From assembly GCF_030269925.1 (NCBI RefSeq), contig NC_085110.1:248001-312000 (forward strand): a DNA stretch of 64,000 bases. The letters run 5' to 3'. The stretch comes from Bombyx mori. Lineage: Eukaryota > Arthropoda > Insecta > Lepidoptera > Bombycidae. Below are positions 23,300 to 32,816 of the stretch, one piece after another. The notes under the pieces were generated by a model. That model was not told the origin of the DNA. It did no database searches and was given only the letters and a program-made list of their open reading frames with translations. The number at the start of each line of letters is the position of its first letter. Position 1 is the stretch's first letter. Position numbers and translations under genes: made by a program.

Positions 23300-24926
23300 A
23301 TGGAAGCTTTATTTTCAGAATTCCTCCGACTTCGCCACCCAAAGCTCACTTCTGAGTTTCTGGCTTTCAAGGCCGATCACGCCGTGAGCCCTCTCGCGGA
23401 TTCCGCCGTGCTCGTCGCTCCCGCGTCGTACACCGCAGCGTCCGCCATGCCTGCCGCTCCCGCGTCGCCTATACTAGTAGGTAAAACTGCTGCGTCGTCC
23501 GCCGTGGCCGCTGCTCCCCTGGCGCGATCATCCGCGGGTTCCGTAGGGTCCGACGGACGTCCTGCATCTGCCCGTAGGTCGCCTGCTCCCGAGCCTGCTG
23601 CCTTCTCGTCCTCCGACTCTGACTCAGACATGGAGGTCGACCTCGCCCCCGCCTCATCGACGGATGGATTCACCCTGGTACAAAAGGGTAAGAAGCGCGC
23701 TGCGGAGTCCCGAGCTCCCGCGGCCGCTAAAATTATTAAAGCCGCGAACGCGTCGCGCCCTCGCCCTCCGACTCCCGTCGTTCCCCCTGCCCGTGCCACA
23801 CCGTCGCCGCGTCCAGTGGCACAAAATAAAACTCAGACCCCTCCCCCGCTAATCCTTCAAGAGAAGGCAGCTTGGGACCGAGTTTCCCTGGCCCTTCAGG
23901 CCAAAAAAATTAATTTTATCAGCGCCCGTAACCTCGCGAACGGGATTCAAATTAAGTTAACGACACCCGATGACCATAGGGCCCTCTCAAGCTACCTCCG
24001 AAAGGAGCGTATAAGTTTCCACACTTATACGCTTCAGGAGGAGCGTGAACTTCGCGCGGTCATACGCGGCATCCCAAAGGAATTAGATGCCGATCTCATC
24101 AAGGCCGACCTTCTAGAACAAGGTTTGCCGGTCAATTCCGTGCACCGCATGCACACAGGACGCGGGAGGGAGCCATACAATATGGTTCTCGTCGCTCTCC
24201 AGCCTACCCCCGAGGGCAAGCAAATTTTCAACGTACGAACAGTCTGTAGGCTTTCCTGGAATAACCGTCGAAACCCCCCTTAAAAAAGGCACTCCGAGCC
24301 AGTGTCATAACTGTCAGTTGTACGGGCACTCTTCCCGTAATTGCCACGCGCGCTCCCGATGCGTCAAGTGTTTGGGCGATCACGCCACGAGCCTTTGCAC
24401 TCGCGATCAAAAAACCGCTACGGAACCGCCTAGCTGCGTCCTGTGCCGAACACAGGGCCACCCCGCGAATTACCGTGGTTGCCCCCGAGCCCCTAAAATA
24501 AATCGCTGCGTCGCCCGCCAAAACCGCCTCCGAGCTTTCGGCCCAGACATCAAAGCCACGGCACCCTCTGTGCCGAAGGCTAAGCCTGCTTTCGTGCCGG
24601 CGTCGGTGCCCAGCGTCTCGGCCTGGGCTAAACCGTTGCCGTTCACGAACACGGCTACAACTCTCTCCCCCGCGACTCGTCCCACCCCCGCGATACGTCC
24701 CTCCCCCGCGACTCGTCCCTCCCCCGCGACCTGCCCTCCGACCGCGTCCGACAATCTCGCTCTAGCGATCGACTTTTTTCAGTCGATCAACTTTGATCGC
24801 GTTAATGCTTTGGGCGACGCCATTCGCGCCGCCTCCACTGCACAACACTTCATCGCCGTTGTGCAAGAATACGCTGACGTATACGCGTCGTTAAATACGT
24901 ACGTCCTCCCCTCACTCCGCCGGTAA
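23300..24926 (+). pseudogene. LINE copy 1 ORF1 (gag-like), frameshifted
   Basis: ORF1 encodes the RNA-binding, nucleic-acid-chaperone protein of a Jockey-clade LINE, expected to coat the element RNA in RNP particles. The ATG at 23300 is chosen because it matches the MDAVFAEFLRLRHP start of copy 2; the open frame extends 14 codons further without an ATG. An Ala/Ser/Pro-rich low-complexity region is followed by a PRE_C2HC-like domain (NLANGIQIKL to VRTVCRLS). One extra base near 24252 then shifts the frame and truncates the protein at 24283. The C-terminal part, with zinc knuckles CHNCQLYGHSSRNC, CVKCLGDHATSLC and CVLCRTQGHPANYRGC, continues in the next frame to the TAA at 24924-24926. Near the end a six-residue repeat of the form SPATRP occurs four times (24665-24736) against three in copy 2. 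Confidence 0.9.
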
Positions 24927-24929
24927 TCA

Positions 24930-27812
24930 ATGGCGTACATAAGTAGAATCAAGCCCCTATCCGTAACGATAGGATTTTTTAACGCTTACGGTCTCGCAAA
25001 TCAACGTGATCAGGTTTGTGATTTTTTGCATGACCATCAAATTGACATCTTTTTGGTGCAGGAGACCCTGCTTAAGCCCGCGCGTCGCGACCCTAAAATC
25101 GCGAACTACAACATGGTTAGGAACGACAGGCTCACTGCTCGTGGTGGTGGTACCGTCATTTACTATAGAAGAGCCCTGCATTGCGTCCCACTCGACCCCC
25201 CCGCGCTTTCTAACATCGAAGCATCAGTATGCCGAATCTCACTGACTGGACACGCGCCGATCGTTATCGCGTCCGTTTATCTTCCACCGGATAAAATTGT
25301 TCTAAGTAGTGATATTGAGGCGCTGCTCGGCATGGGAAGCTCTGTCATTCTGGCGGGTGACCTAAATTGTAAACACGTCAGGTGGAACTCTCACACCTCA
25401 ACCCCTAATGGCAGGCGCCTCGACGCGTTAGTCGATGATCTCGCCTTCGATATCGTCGCTCCGCTGACCCCGACTCACTACCCGCTAAATATCGCGCATC
25501 GCCCGGATATACTCGACATAGCGTTATTAAAAAACGTAACTCTGCGCTTAAATTCGATTGAAGTAGTTTCAGAGTTAGATTCAGACCATCGTCCCGTCAT
25601 TATGAAGCTCGGTCGCGCTCCCGATTCCGTTCCCGTCACGAGGACTGTGGTGGATTGGCACACGCTGGGCATCAGCCTTGCTGAATCTGATCCACCATCG
25701 CTTCCGTTTAGTCCGGACTCTATCCCGTCTCCTCAGGATACCGCTGAAGCCATAGACATCGTAACGTCACACATCACCTCGACATTAGATAGGTCATCGA
25801 AGCAAGTTGTAGCGGAGGACTTCCTTCACCGCTTCAAATTGCCCGATGATATTAGGGAACTCCTTAGAGCTAAGAACGCCTCGATCCGTGCGTACGATAG
25901 GTATCCTACCGCGGAAAATCGTATTCGAATGCGTGCCCTACAACGCGACGTAAAGTCTCGCATCACCGAAGTCCGAGATGCCAGATGGTCTGATTTCTTA
26001 GAAGGACTCGCGCCCTCTCAAAGGTCTTACTACCGCTTAGCTCGTACTCTCAAATCGGATACGGTAGTAACTATGCCCCCTCTCGTAGGCCCCTCATGCC
26101 GACTCGCGGCGTTCGATGATGACGAAAAAGCAGAGCTGCTGGCCGATACATTGCAAGCCCAGTGCATGCCAAGCATTCAATCCGCGGACCCTGTTCATGT
26201 AGAATTAGTAGACAGTGAGGTAGAACGCAGAGCCTCCTTGCCACCCTTGGACGCGTTACTGCCCGTCACCTCAATGGAAGTTAAAGACCTGATCAAAGAC
26301 CTACGTCCTCGCAAGGCTCCCGGTTCCGACGGTATATCTAACCGCGTTATTAAACTTTTACCCGTCCAACTCATCGTGATGTTGGCATCTATTTTCAATG
26401 CCGCTATGGCTAACTGTATCTTTCCCACGGTGTGGAAAGAAGCGGACGTTATCGGCATACACAAACCCGGTAAACCAAAAAATAATCCGACGAGTTATCG
26501 CCCGATTAGCCTCCTCATGTCTCTAGGCAAACTGTATGAGCGTCTGCTCTACAAACGCCTCAGAGATTTCGTCTCATCCAAGGGCATTCTCATCGATGAA
26601 CAATTCGGATTCCGTGCAAATCACTCATGCGTACAACAGGTGCACCGCCTCACGGAGCACATTCTTGTGGGACTTAATCGACCAAAACCGTTATAAACGG
26701 GAGCTCTCTTCTTCGACGTCGCAAAAGCGTTCGACAAAGTCTGGCACAACGGTTTGATTTTCAAACTATTCAACATGGGCGTGCCGGATAGTCTCGTGCT
26801 CATCATACGGGACTTCTTGTCGAACCGCTCTTTTCGATATCGAGTAGAGGGAACCCGCTCCTCCCCGCGACCACTCACGGCTGGAGTGCCGCAAGGCTCC
26901 GTTCTCTCACCGCTCCTATTTAGTTTATTTATTAATGATATTCCCCGGTCGCCGCCGACCCATTTAGCTTTATTCGCCGACGACACGACTGTTTACTATT
27001 CTAGTAGAAATAAGTCCCTAATCGCGAAGAAGCTTCAGAGCGCAGCCCTAGCCCTAGGACAGTGGTTCCGAAAATGGCGCATAGACATCAACCCGGCGAA
27101 AAGCACAGCAGTGTTATTTCAAAGGGGAAACTCACCGCTTATTTCCTCCCGCATTAGGAGGAGAAATATCACTCCCCCGATCACCCTCTTCGGCCAACCT
27201 ATACCCTGGGTCAGGAAGGTTAAGTACCTGGGAGTCACCCTGGATGCATCTATGACATTCCGCCCACACATAAAAACAGTCCGCGACCGTGCCGCATTCA
27301 TTCTCGGCAGACTCTATCCCATGATCTGTAAGCGGAGTAAAATGTCCCTTCGGAACAAGGTGACACTTTACAAAACTTGCATAAGGCCCATCATGACTTA
27401 CGCGAGTGTGGTGTTCGCTCACGCGGCCCGCACACACATAGACACCCTCCAATCCCTACAATCCCGCTTTTGCAGGTTAGCCGTCGGGGCTCCGTGGTTC
27501 GTGAGGAACGTTGACCTACACGACGACCTGGGCCTTGAATCAATCCAGAAGTACATGAAGTCAGCGTCGGAACGGTACTTCGATAAGGCTATGCGTCATG
27601 ATAATCGCCTTATCGTTGCCGCCGCTGACTACTCACCGAATTCTGATCATGCAGGAGCCAGTCACCGTCGACGCCCTAGACACGTCCTTACGGATCCATC
27701 AGATCCAATAACCTTTGCATTAGATGCCTTCAGCTCTAATACTAGGAGCAGGCTTAGGGACCCCAGTAACCGTACTCGTCGAACTCGACAAAGAGGTCGA
27801 CGTGCAACCTAG
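24930..27812 (+). pseudogene. LINE copy 1 ORF2 (endonuclease-reverse transcriptase) with one nonsense codon
   Basis: The frame starts three bases after the ORF1 stop, in the same frame as the C-terminal part of ORF1 (TAA TCA ATG). Endonuclease motifs seen: QET near residue 45, GDLN at about 143-146, SDH at about 218-220. Reverse transcriptase motifs: KAPGSDGIS, FGFRANHS, DVAKAFD, GVPQGSVLSPLLFSLF and FADD. A single substitution turns the Tyr codon of the copy 2 sequence into TAA at 26694-26696, just before RT motif A. The frame then continues open to 27812. Total length would be 960 codons, identical to copy 2. No RNase H domain is evident, as expected for most of the Jockey clade. Only a few dozen amino-acid differences separate it from copy 2, by eye. 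Confidence 0.92.
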
Positions 27813-28061
27813 CCCATGCATCAGCCCGCTGAGTTTCTCGCCGGATCTTCTCAGCGGGTCGCGATTCCGATCCGGTAGTAGATTCATTCGCGAAGCAATT
27901 GCTCTTGAGTTGTTAGGTCTCCTTCGGAGGCGCTCGGGCAGCTGTTAGCAAATCCCACCCCTCCTGGCTGAGCCTTTGCTCGCCCACCTGTCCTGGTGAA
28001 ACTGGAAAGGCCTTCGGGCCACCAGTAATCTCTCAATCATAAAAAAAAAAAAAAAAAAAAA
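27813..28061 (+). repeat. LINE copy 1 3' leader and poly(A)
   Basis: It begins just after the ORF2 stop. The first about 85 bases (CGCTGAGTTTCTCGCCGGAT, then TCTCAGCGGGTCGCGATTCC and GATCCGGTAGTAGATTC) are shared with the Bm1-like repeats at 31.3, 45.5 and 49.1 kb. The remaining part, ending GGGCCACCAGTAATCTCTC and then the A-tail, is specific to this LINE and recurs alone at 20.1, 29.4 and 30.5 kb. Confidence 0.85.
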
Positions 28062-28179
28062 ACTATTATTAGCACATAATAGATACAATTAACATTTTGA
28101 TCATAATACGTACTATTATACCGTTCGTGTGAGTTACAGCAGTATCTTTGTAGTTTTTTCCAGGTTTTAAGTATTACGC

Positions 28180-28329
28180 AGTCTCCTGGGAAGAATTGGA
28201 AGAAGACGAGGACCTCGGTCTTCCTCTTCTGCCTCTTCTTCTCTGGGGGCGCCGGAATCTGATATAGTTCAGTCTGTTACCCCGTCGACCAGATATCCAT
28301 AAACGGACTCCCCAGCGTTAAAAAAAAGG
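28180..28329 (+). repeat. Probable R1-type LINE 3' end
   Basis: A GC-richer segment contains CCAGATATCCATAAACGGAC and ends in an eight-A run. The block resembles the end of the R1-type fragment at 3.5-3.8 kb (CGAATATCCGTAAATGG). Only an acidic, non-diagnostic reading frame is left. Family call is tentative. Confidence 0.4.
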
Positions 28330-29124
28330 CTCTAAGTATTACTATTTATTTAATATCCACAATATAATGCAATCTGGTAACATTTCGATCCGCCATGCTT
28401 CCAAATAAGTGAAAGCGACAGTCTACGGAGTGTTTAAATAACGCACAAAATTTTCGAAGCTCGAGTCAAGCACAGGCTGATAGACAATGACAATGGTAAT
28501 AATGATCCACTTCAAGTGGAAGTGGAGTGAGTCAGAACTCACGGGCAGTGTCAATAATCTATTTTTTGTTATGGCAGAATTCGGTTAACCCAAACCAATT
28601 TGTACAGTTGGCCACGATAAGTCGGTCAAATGTCGGGCCACTGACGCGATATATCGTTCTGATGCTGTCTTGATTTAATTATGAATGGCTTCGAAGCTCG
28701 TTCCGCCGTCGTGAAGATCTCTCACTGTCGCTCTGATTCGATGGCTGCTCTACAGAAATAATATTGTAATTTTTCGAGTTAGTTTATGTATACGAAGGCC
28801 CTGTGAAGAAAACTCTCGCATGTGTCATGATTAGACGTAATAGTTAGTTTTTGAAGTGTCGCTCTTATTATTTTATTATAGGTAATAGTTTCCAGAAATA
28901 TAGAAATTTGTTTTTAAAATAAATCACCTTAATTTTTTTATTTAATGTGAATGTTTAGTGTTCACTACAACAGCATTCAACGTTATATTAAATCGTTATA
29001 TAGTCGTCACGAAATGTAATAAATTATATCATTTAAACGACCATCAATAATAATAATAATAATATAAGAATTTAATAGAATAGAAGACAACTAATATAAT
29101 TGATAATGTTTTTTGTTGCTTCGA
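28330..29124. other. AT-rich non-coding
   Basis: No exon or named repeat, apart from a short (AAT)n microsatellite at about 29045-29063. Confidence 0.35.
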
Positions 29125-29292
29125 TGGGTGGACGGCTGCCACTCTTCAACCGTTGCAATGTGAAACTGACACCGTAGAACTCTTGTCTCGAGGTGGGTGG
29201 TGGCATTTATATTGTAGATGTCTATGGGCTCCGGTAACTACTTAACACCAGGGGGGCCGTGAGCTCGTCCACCCATCTAAGAGATAAAAAAA
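29125..29292 (+). repeat. BMC1-like LINE end
   Basis: It contains CTCGAGGTGGGTGGTGGCAT, TGTAGATGTCTATGGGCTCC, the CCACCCATCTAAG block and an A-run. It is truncated at the 5' side relative to the copies at 37.8 and 39.5 kb. Confidence 0.7.
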
Positions 29293-29417
29293 CCACTACA
29301 GCATTGCCCCACGTATCAAGGCACACTCTTTGAAACTATTATCCAAATTTAAAGGGAGCTATCATATATTAGATAGGGGGCGGTGAGGCCCAAGCGAATA
29401 GATTAAGAGCAGAATCA

Positions 29418-29529
29418 CTGTTAGTAAAACCCACTCCTCCTGGGTGAGCCTGTGATGGCCTGTCCTGGTGAAACTGGAAAGGCCTCCGGGCCACCAGTAA
29501 TACGTTCTTCCACAAAAACAAAAAAAAAT
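29418..29529 (+). repeat. Jockey LINE 3'-end fragment with A-tail
   Basis: A 5'-truncated copy of the last about 110 bases of the 22.97-kb LINE: CCCACTCCTCCTGGGTGAGC, then CCTGTCCTGGTGAAACTGGA, then CCGGGCCACCAGTAA and A-rich sequence. It was presumably inserted by the same machinery. Confidence 0.75.
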
Positions 29530-30510
29530 CCATGTAAGGTTTCTAATTGGCTTTAGTCTAGGTATTTTGATTGTATGACACTATTTGAACAACAATTTCG
29601 GTACCGCGTATCATTTAGAGATACGGTCAGAGCGTCAACCGTAAACCTGGTGAGGAAATAATTTTGTCTAACCATCGAAATTACATAACGCCTCTGCATA
29701 TTGGCTCGAGTCTTTAAGTCACGTACGCCTTTAAAGTCAATACGAAACTCAACTGTTTTGTGCTAGCATAGAGCTTATATTCTCTTGTACTAAAAATCGG
29801 TTGTATTTTAGCAGTATTCAGGTCTCGTGTGAGCCTCGAGAGTCTAAACTTATTAAGTTCCGTGTATGGCGAATGCCCAATCGGTAGATCGAAATAGAAT
29901 TCTCACGGAGACGAGCAGTGTTACTGGGATATTGGTCAATTTTTTAAGATTGATATTTTTTTTTTAATAAAATTTTCATTTCACATTTAAAGTTGTTCTG
30001 TAGTTGATCATCAACGAGCGGCGGGTTTACGTAGAACAAGATAATGAACCGTAAATAGTTTAGGTATTTACATTAAAACTTTTGAAATAAATGGTTAGCA
30101 TTCAATAAACAGTTCTGAGGAAGTTTGAATGCTTCGGTTGCATTCCCAAAGTTGAACATTGGCGGACGTGTTTATTGAGCTTGGCGTACTAACAACAAAT
30201 AACAGAACCCAAGTTTGAACCAATATTAATATTCATTACTTTAACAAAATAAATATTACTAGTTTAAGGTGCTAAAGATTCACAATTATGAATATTTGAA
30301 TCAAAGATCTGTCTTCAGTTCATCTCTTCCCGTCCTCCGTCCACGTAACGACGGCGCGCATTGTAGGTACTGGCATTTTTATTATTTAAGCAAATTTAAC
30401 AAGCAGTATGAACATTTCTCACTATAACAATTATCGTGAAATATGATTTTATTATCAAGTAGCTCTACCACATAAACAGTTTTAATGAAATTTTGCTCTT
30501 TTAAATATGT
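29530..30510. other. AT-rich non-coding, nothing recognised
   Basis: No exon, RNA or repeat family could be supported. Confidence 0.3.
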
Positions 30511-30676
30511 GTAGATTCATTCGCGAAGCGGTTGTCCTTCAGTTGTTAGGCCTTCGGAGGCGCTCGCACAGCTGTTAGCAAATCCCTTCGATCCTGGAGG
30601 AGCATTTGCTCCCCCATCTGTGCTGGTGAAACTGAAAAGTCTCGAGTCCACCAGCAATCCTTCAAATAAAAAAAAA
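30511..30676 (+). repeat. Jockey LINE 3'-end fragment with A-tail
   Basis: It runs from GTAGATTCATTCGCGAAGCG to the CCACCAGCAATCC block and a nine-A tail. It corresponds to the 3' leader of the 22.97-kb LINE from within the segment shared with Bm1-like repeats. It is a 5'-truncated, diverged insertion. Confidence 0.75.
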
Positions 30677-31339
30677 CCTAATCACTTCGGCGTCAAAATT
30701 TGTATCTGCTCAAAGATCGAAGCACGGTATGAGTATACACCGTGGCTAGTCTGTGACCACACTGTGAGTGACTACATCATCTTACCTGTAATGCTCATAA
30801 GCATTTATAATATCTACGTATAATCAAACATTTGGGAGGGTCATATTGTATCTATGTACATAATTAATATGTATATACTAAAACTGAAGATAAAAAAAGA
30901 AAAAAAGTATCTTACGCTCGAAAATCGCCATCCATCAGTTTTATACAAATCTTTAAATCAAATAGTATAATGCGACTAGTATGTACATATATATCGATCG
31001 ACAAGAGGCATTTTATAATTTATGTTGAGAATGTTGTGGGAGACGTCGAGGTGACGCTTTCATCTCTCGTTACCAACGAACCAACGAACTACTCCGCACG
31101 ACATCGGGCGGTGAAACTACCGAAGTAGATTTCAGCCTTCATTGGAGTTTGGAATTTTCATTGATATTTCACAAACAAATAAGTGTACCATAGGTTCTTA
31201 ACATGAAGCGTTTATTCAATTATGAACTCCACCTGCGTATTTTCGTGGAGCTAAAAATCATTAGGCGATGCGGTAGCACGGTTCACTATTTCTGGTAGAA
31301 TCCGTTGACGCTTGTGACGAAGGGCTCGGCGAGCAAATC
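30677..31339. other. AT-rich non-coding, nothing recognised
   Basis: The last about 100 bases may belong to the head of the following Bm1-like repeat, but its 5' end could not be fixed. Confidence 0.3.
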
Positions 31340-31532
31340 AACCCTCAGACACAGCCCATTGAGTTTCTCGCCGGATCTTCTCAGTCGCTTTTCCGATTTG
31401 GTGGTAGAGTTTGCGAAGCACTGCTCTTGCTAGAGTTAGTGTTATTATGCTCAGCTCCGTGAGCTCACCTACTCGCTTAATGAATTTAGTATGACCGCTA
31501 GAGATCACTAGAATAGGTAGGGAGAAAAAAAA
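31340..31532 (+). repeat. Bm1-like repeat
   Basis: AGCCCATTGAGTTTCTCGCC, GGATCTTCTCAG, a TGGTGGTAGAG block, GCGAAGCACTGCTCTTGCTA and CCGTGAGCTCACCTACTCGC, then an A-run. It has the same block order as the copy at 45.5 kb but is more diverged. The name is from memory of the abundant Bombyx short repeat. Confidence 0.6.
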
Positions 31533-32213
31533 GGCATACTATCGGGCGCTGCCGATGTCCACGGGCAGCGGCGATGGGCTGTACGTTCGTTTTTTTAGAT
31601 TTTACTATGCCGTAGAGCGTGAAATAAATTTAATTTGTATTAATAATTTAAATGTCAGTTTGTGAAGAGAAATGGAGAAGGGCCTTATAATAATCCCCTA
31701 AATATATGTATGCCTTGAAGCAATTCTATGAGATGTCTTAAACAAACATTATCCGTTGAAATGTATTGAATTCGTTAGGACGAAAGCGACAGAACATATT
31801 CATTTCCGTTGAAAGGAATGTTTCGAAAAGCGACTTTTGATTGAATCCTCTGTACGGATGAAATATGAATGAGTTTGGAAGTACCGGAATAACGCGGAAC
31901 AAGGCGGGAGGATCGTGGAACAGCCGACAACTCGCATTAAGGAGCGTGTCAAGTTGGTGCGGGGCGCGACCACTCTCGGCGATTGTGTCGTCCGGTATTA
32001 ACACGGAAACAACTGTTTTTAATGCCATACATAATAATATATACCTTAGATACTGGGCATCACTTGGAAGACACGATGCTATCAACGTGAATGTGAGCTA
32101 TTTACAACATGCGACTCCTATCTTATATTATAAATAACTATTATACATAGTGAATTAGTGCCTTTGTTCGTGATTTATGGATTATCGCATGACCGATCCG
32201 ACTGTCCTCAAAC
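31533..32213. other. Non-coding, nothing recognised
   Basis: Overlapping open frames on both strands (31738-32137) show no motif. The base composition is more balanced than the flanks, which could mean a conserved non-coding element. Confidence 0.3.
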
Positions 32214-32816
32214 TTGGTACAAGTGCTATTGGCACGAGGCAGTCTCCTTCCGGTGATGGTCACGGGGCGATCTAAAGGGGCTGAGTCTGCGCCACACGCT
32301 ACCGTCACTGTAGTGCGCTGGCACCAGGAGGACGGGACGACGCGTCGGCGGCTGCGGACTGCGATGAGGTCCGCATTGTCGTCGTCGCTGTCGTCGCCAA
32401 ACATACTGTGGAAGAGCAATCTGGTCGGCGGTGAATCGCGTTCCAACCCCGGGGTATCCCGGAACACTAGCGGCATCGCCCGGGCGGTCTGGTAGGATCG
32501 CCGTACCGCGGAGACCGGCGTCGTTGGTCGTCGACTATCGGTCGATCGGTCGTGCGTCCTCGGGGTGGCGCCGCTAGTTTGGTTACAGTGTTGACCGCGG
32601 GAACCCCCCTAATCTGACTGGGTTCTGAACCTGGACAGAGATCGGACGTCAGGTGTAAGAGTGCAGTGGAGTCGTTTAGTGCGGTAGGGCTATTGTAGGG
32701 CTATTTGCTACTAACATCTACAGATCGTTAAGTCCCACATATCCCCGGGGGTCCCCTAGGCGCGGGGAACCACGTAGGAGGATCACTTAATGATCAAGCC
32801 CCGGCCAGAAAAAAAA
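32214..32816 (+). repeat. GC-rich unit ending in poly(A), probable LINE 3' end, family unknown
   Basis: About 600 bases stand out as strongly GC- and CpG-rich from their AT-rich surroundings. They finish with CCCCTAGGCGCGGGGAACCA, then GATCAAGCCCCGGCCAG and an eight-A run (32809-32816). The abrupt composition change and the terminal A-run suggest a retrotransposed 3' end. Frames on both strands are open for about 90-110 codons, but no reverse-transcriptase or zinc motif is visible. Confidence 0.4.

Larger units (their letters stand above)
22970..28061 (+). mobile_element. Full-length Jockey-clade LINE, copy 1 (inactivated)
   Basis: A complete non-LTR retrotransposon of about 5.1 kb: 5' leader, ORF1, ORF2, 3' leader and a 21-A tail. 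Flanking copies of ACTATTATTAGCA at 22958-22970 and 28062-28074 are a 13-bp target-site duplication, so both ends are defined to within a base or two. ORF1 has Jockey-type PRE_C2HC and three zinc knuckles; ORF2 has AP-endonuclease and reverse transcriptase. ORF1 carries a +1 frameshift near 24252 and ORF2 a nonsense codon at 26694-26696 relative to copy 2 at 52842-58028, so this copy cannot make its own proteins. The A at 22970 sits in an initiator-like GCAGTCC, and GGACG at 22997-23001 is a downstream promoter element match at +28. Confidence 0.92.

Noticed and set aside
23377..27452. Minus-strand open frames up to 140 codons
   Set aside because: Antisense shadows of LINE copy 1 ORF1 and ORF2, caused by GC-rich third positions.
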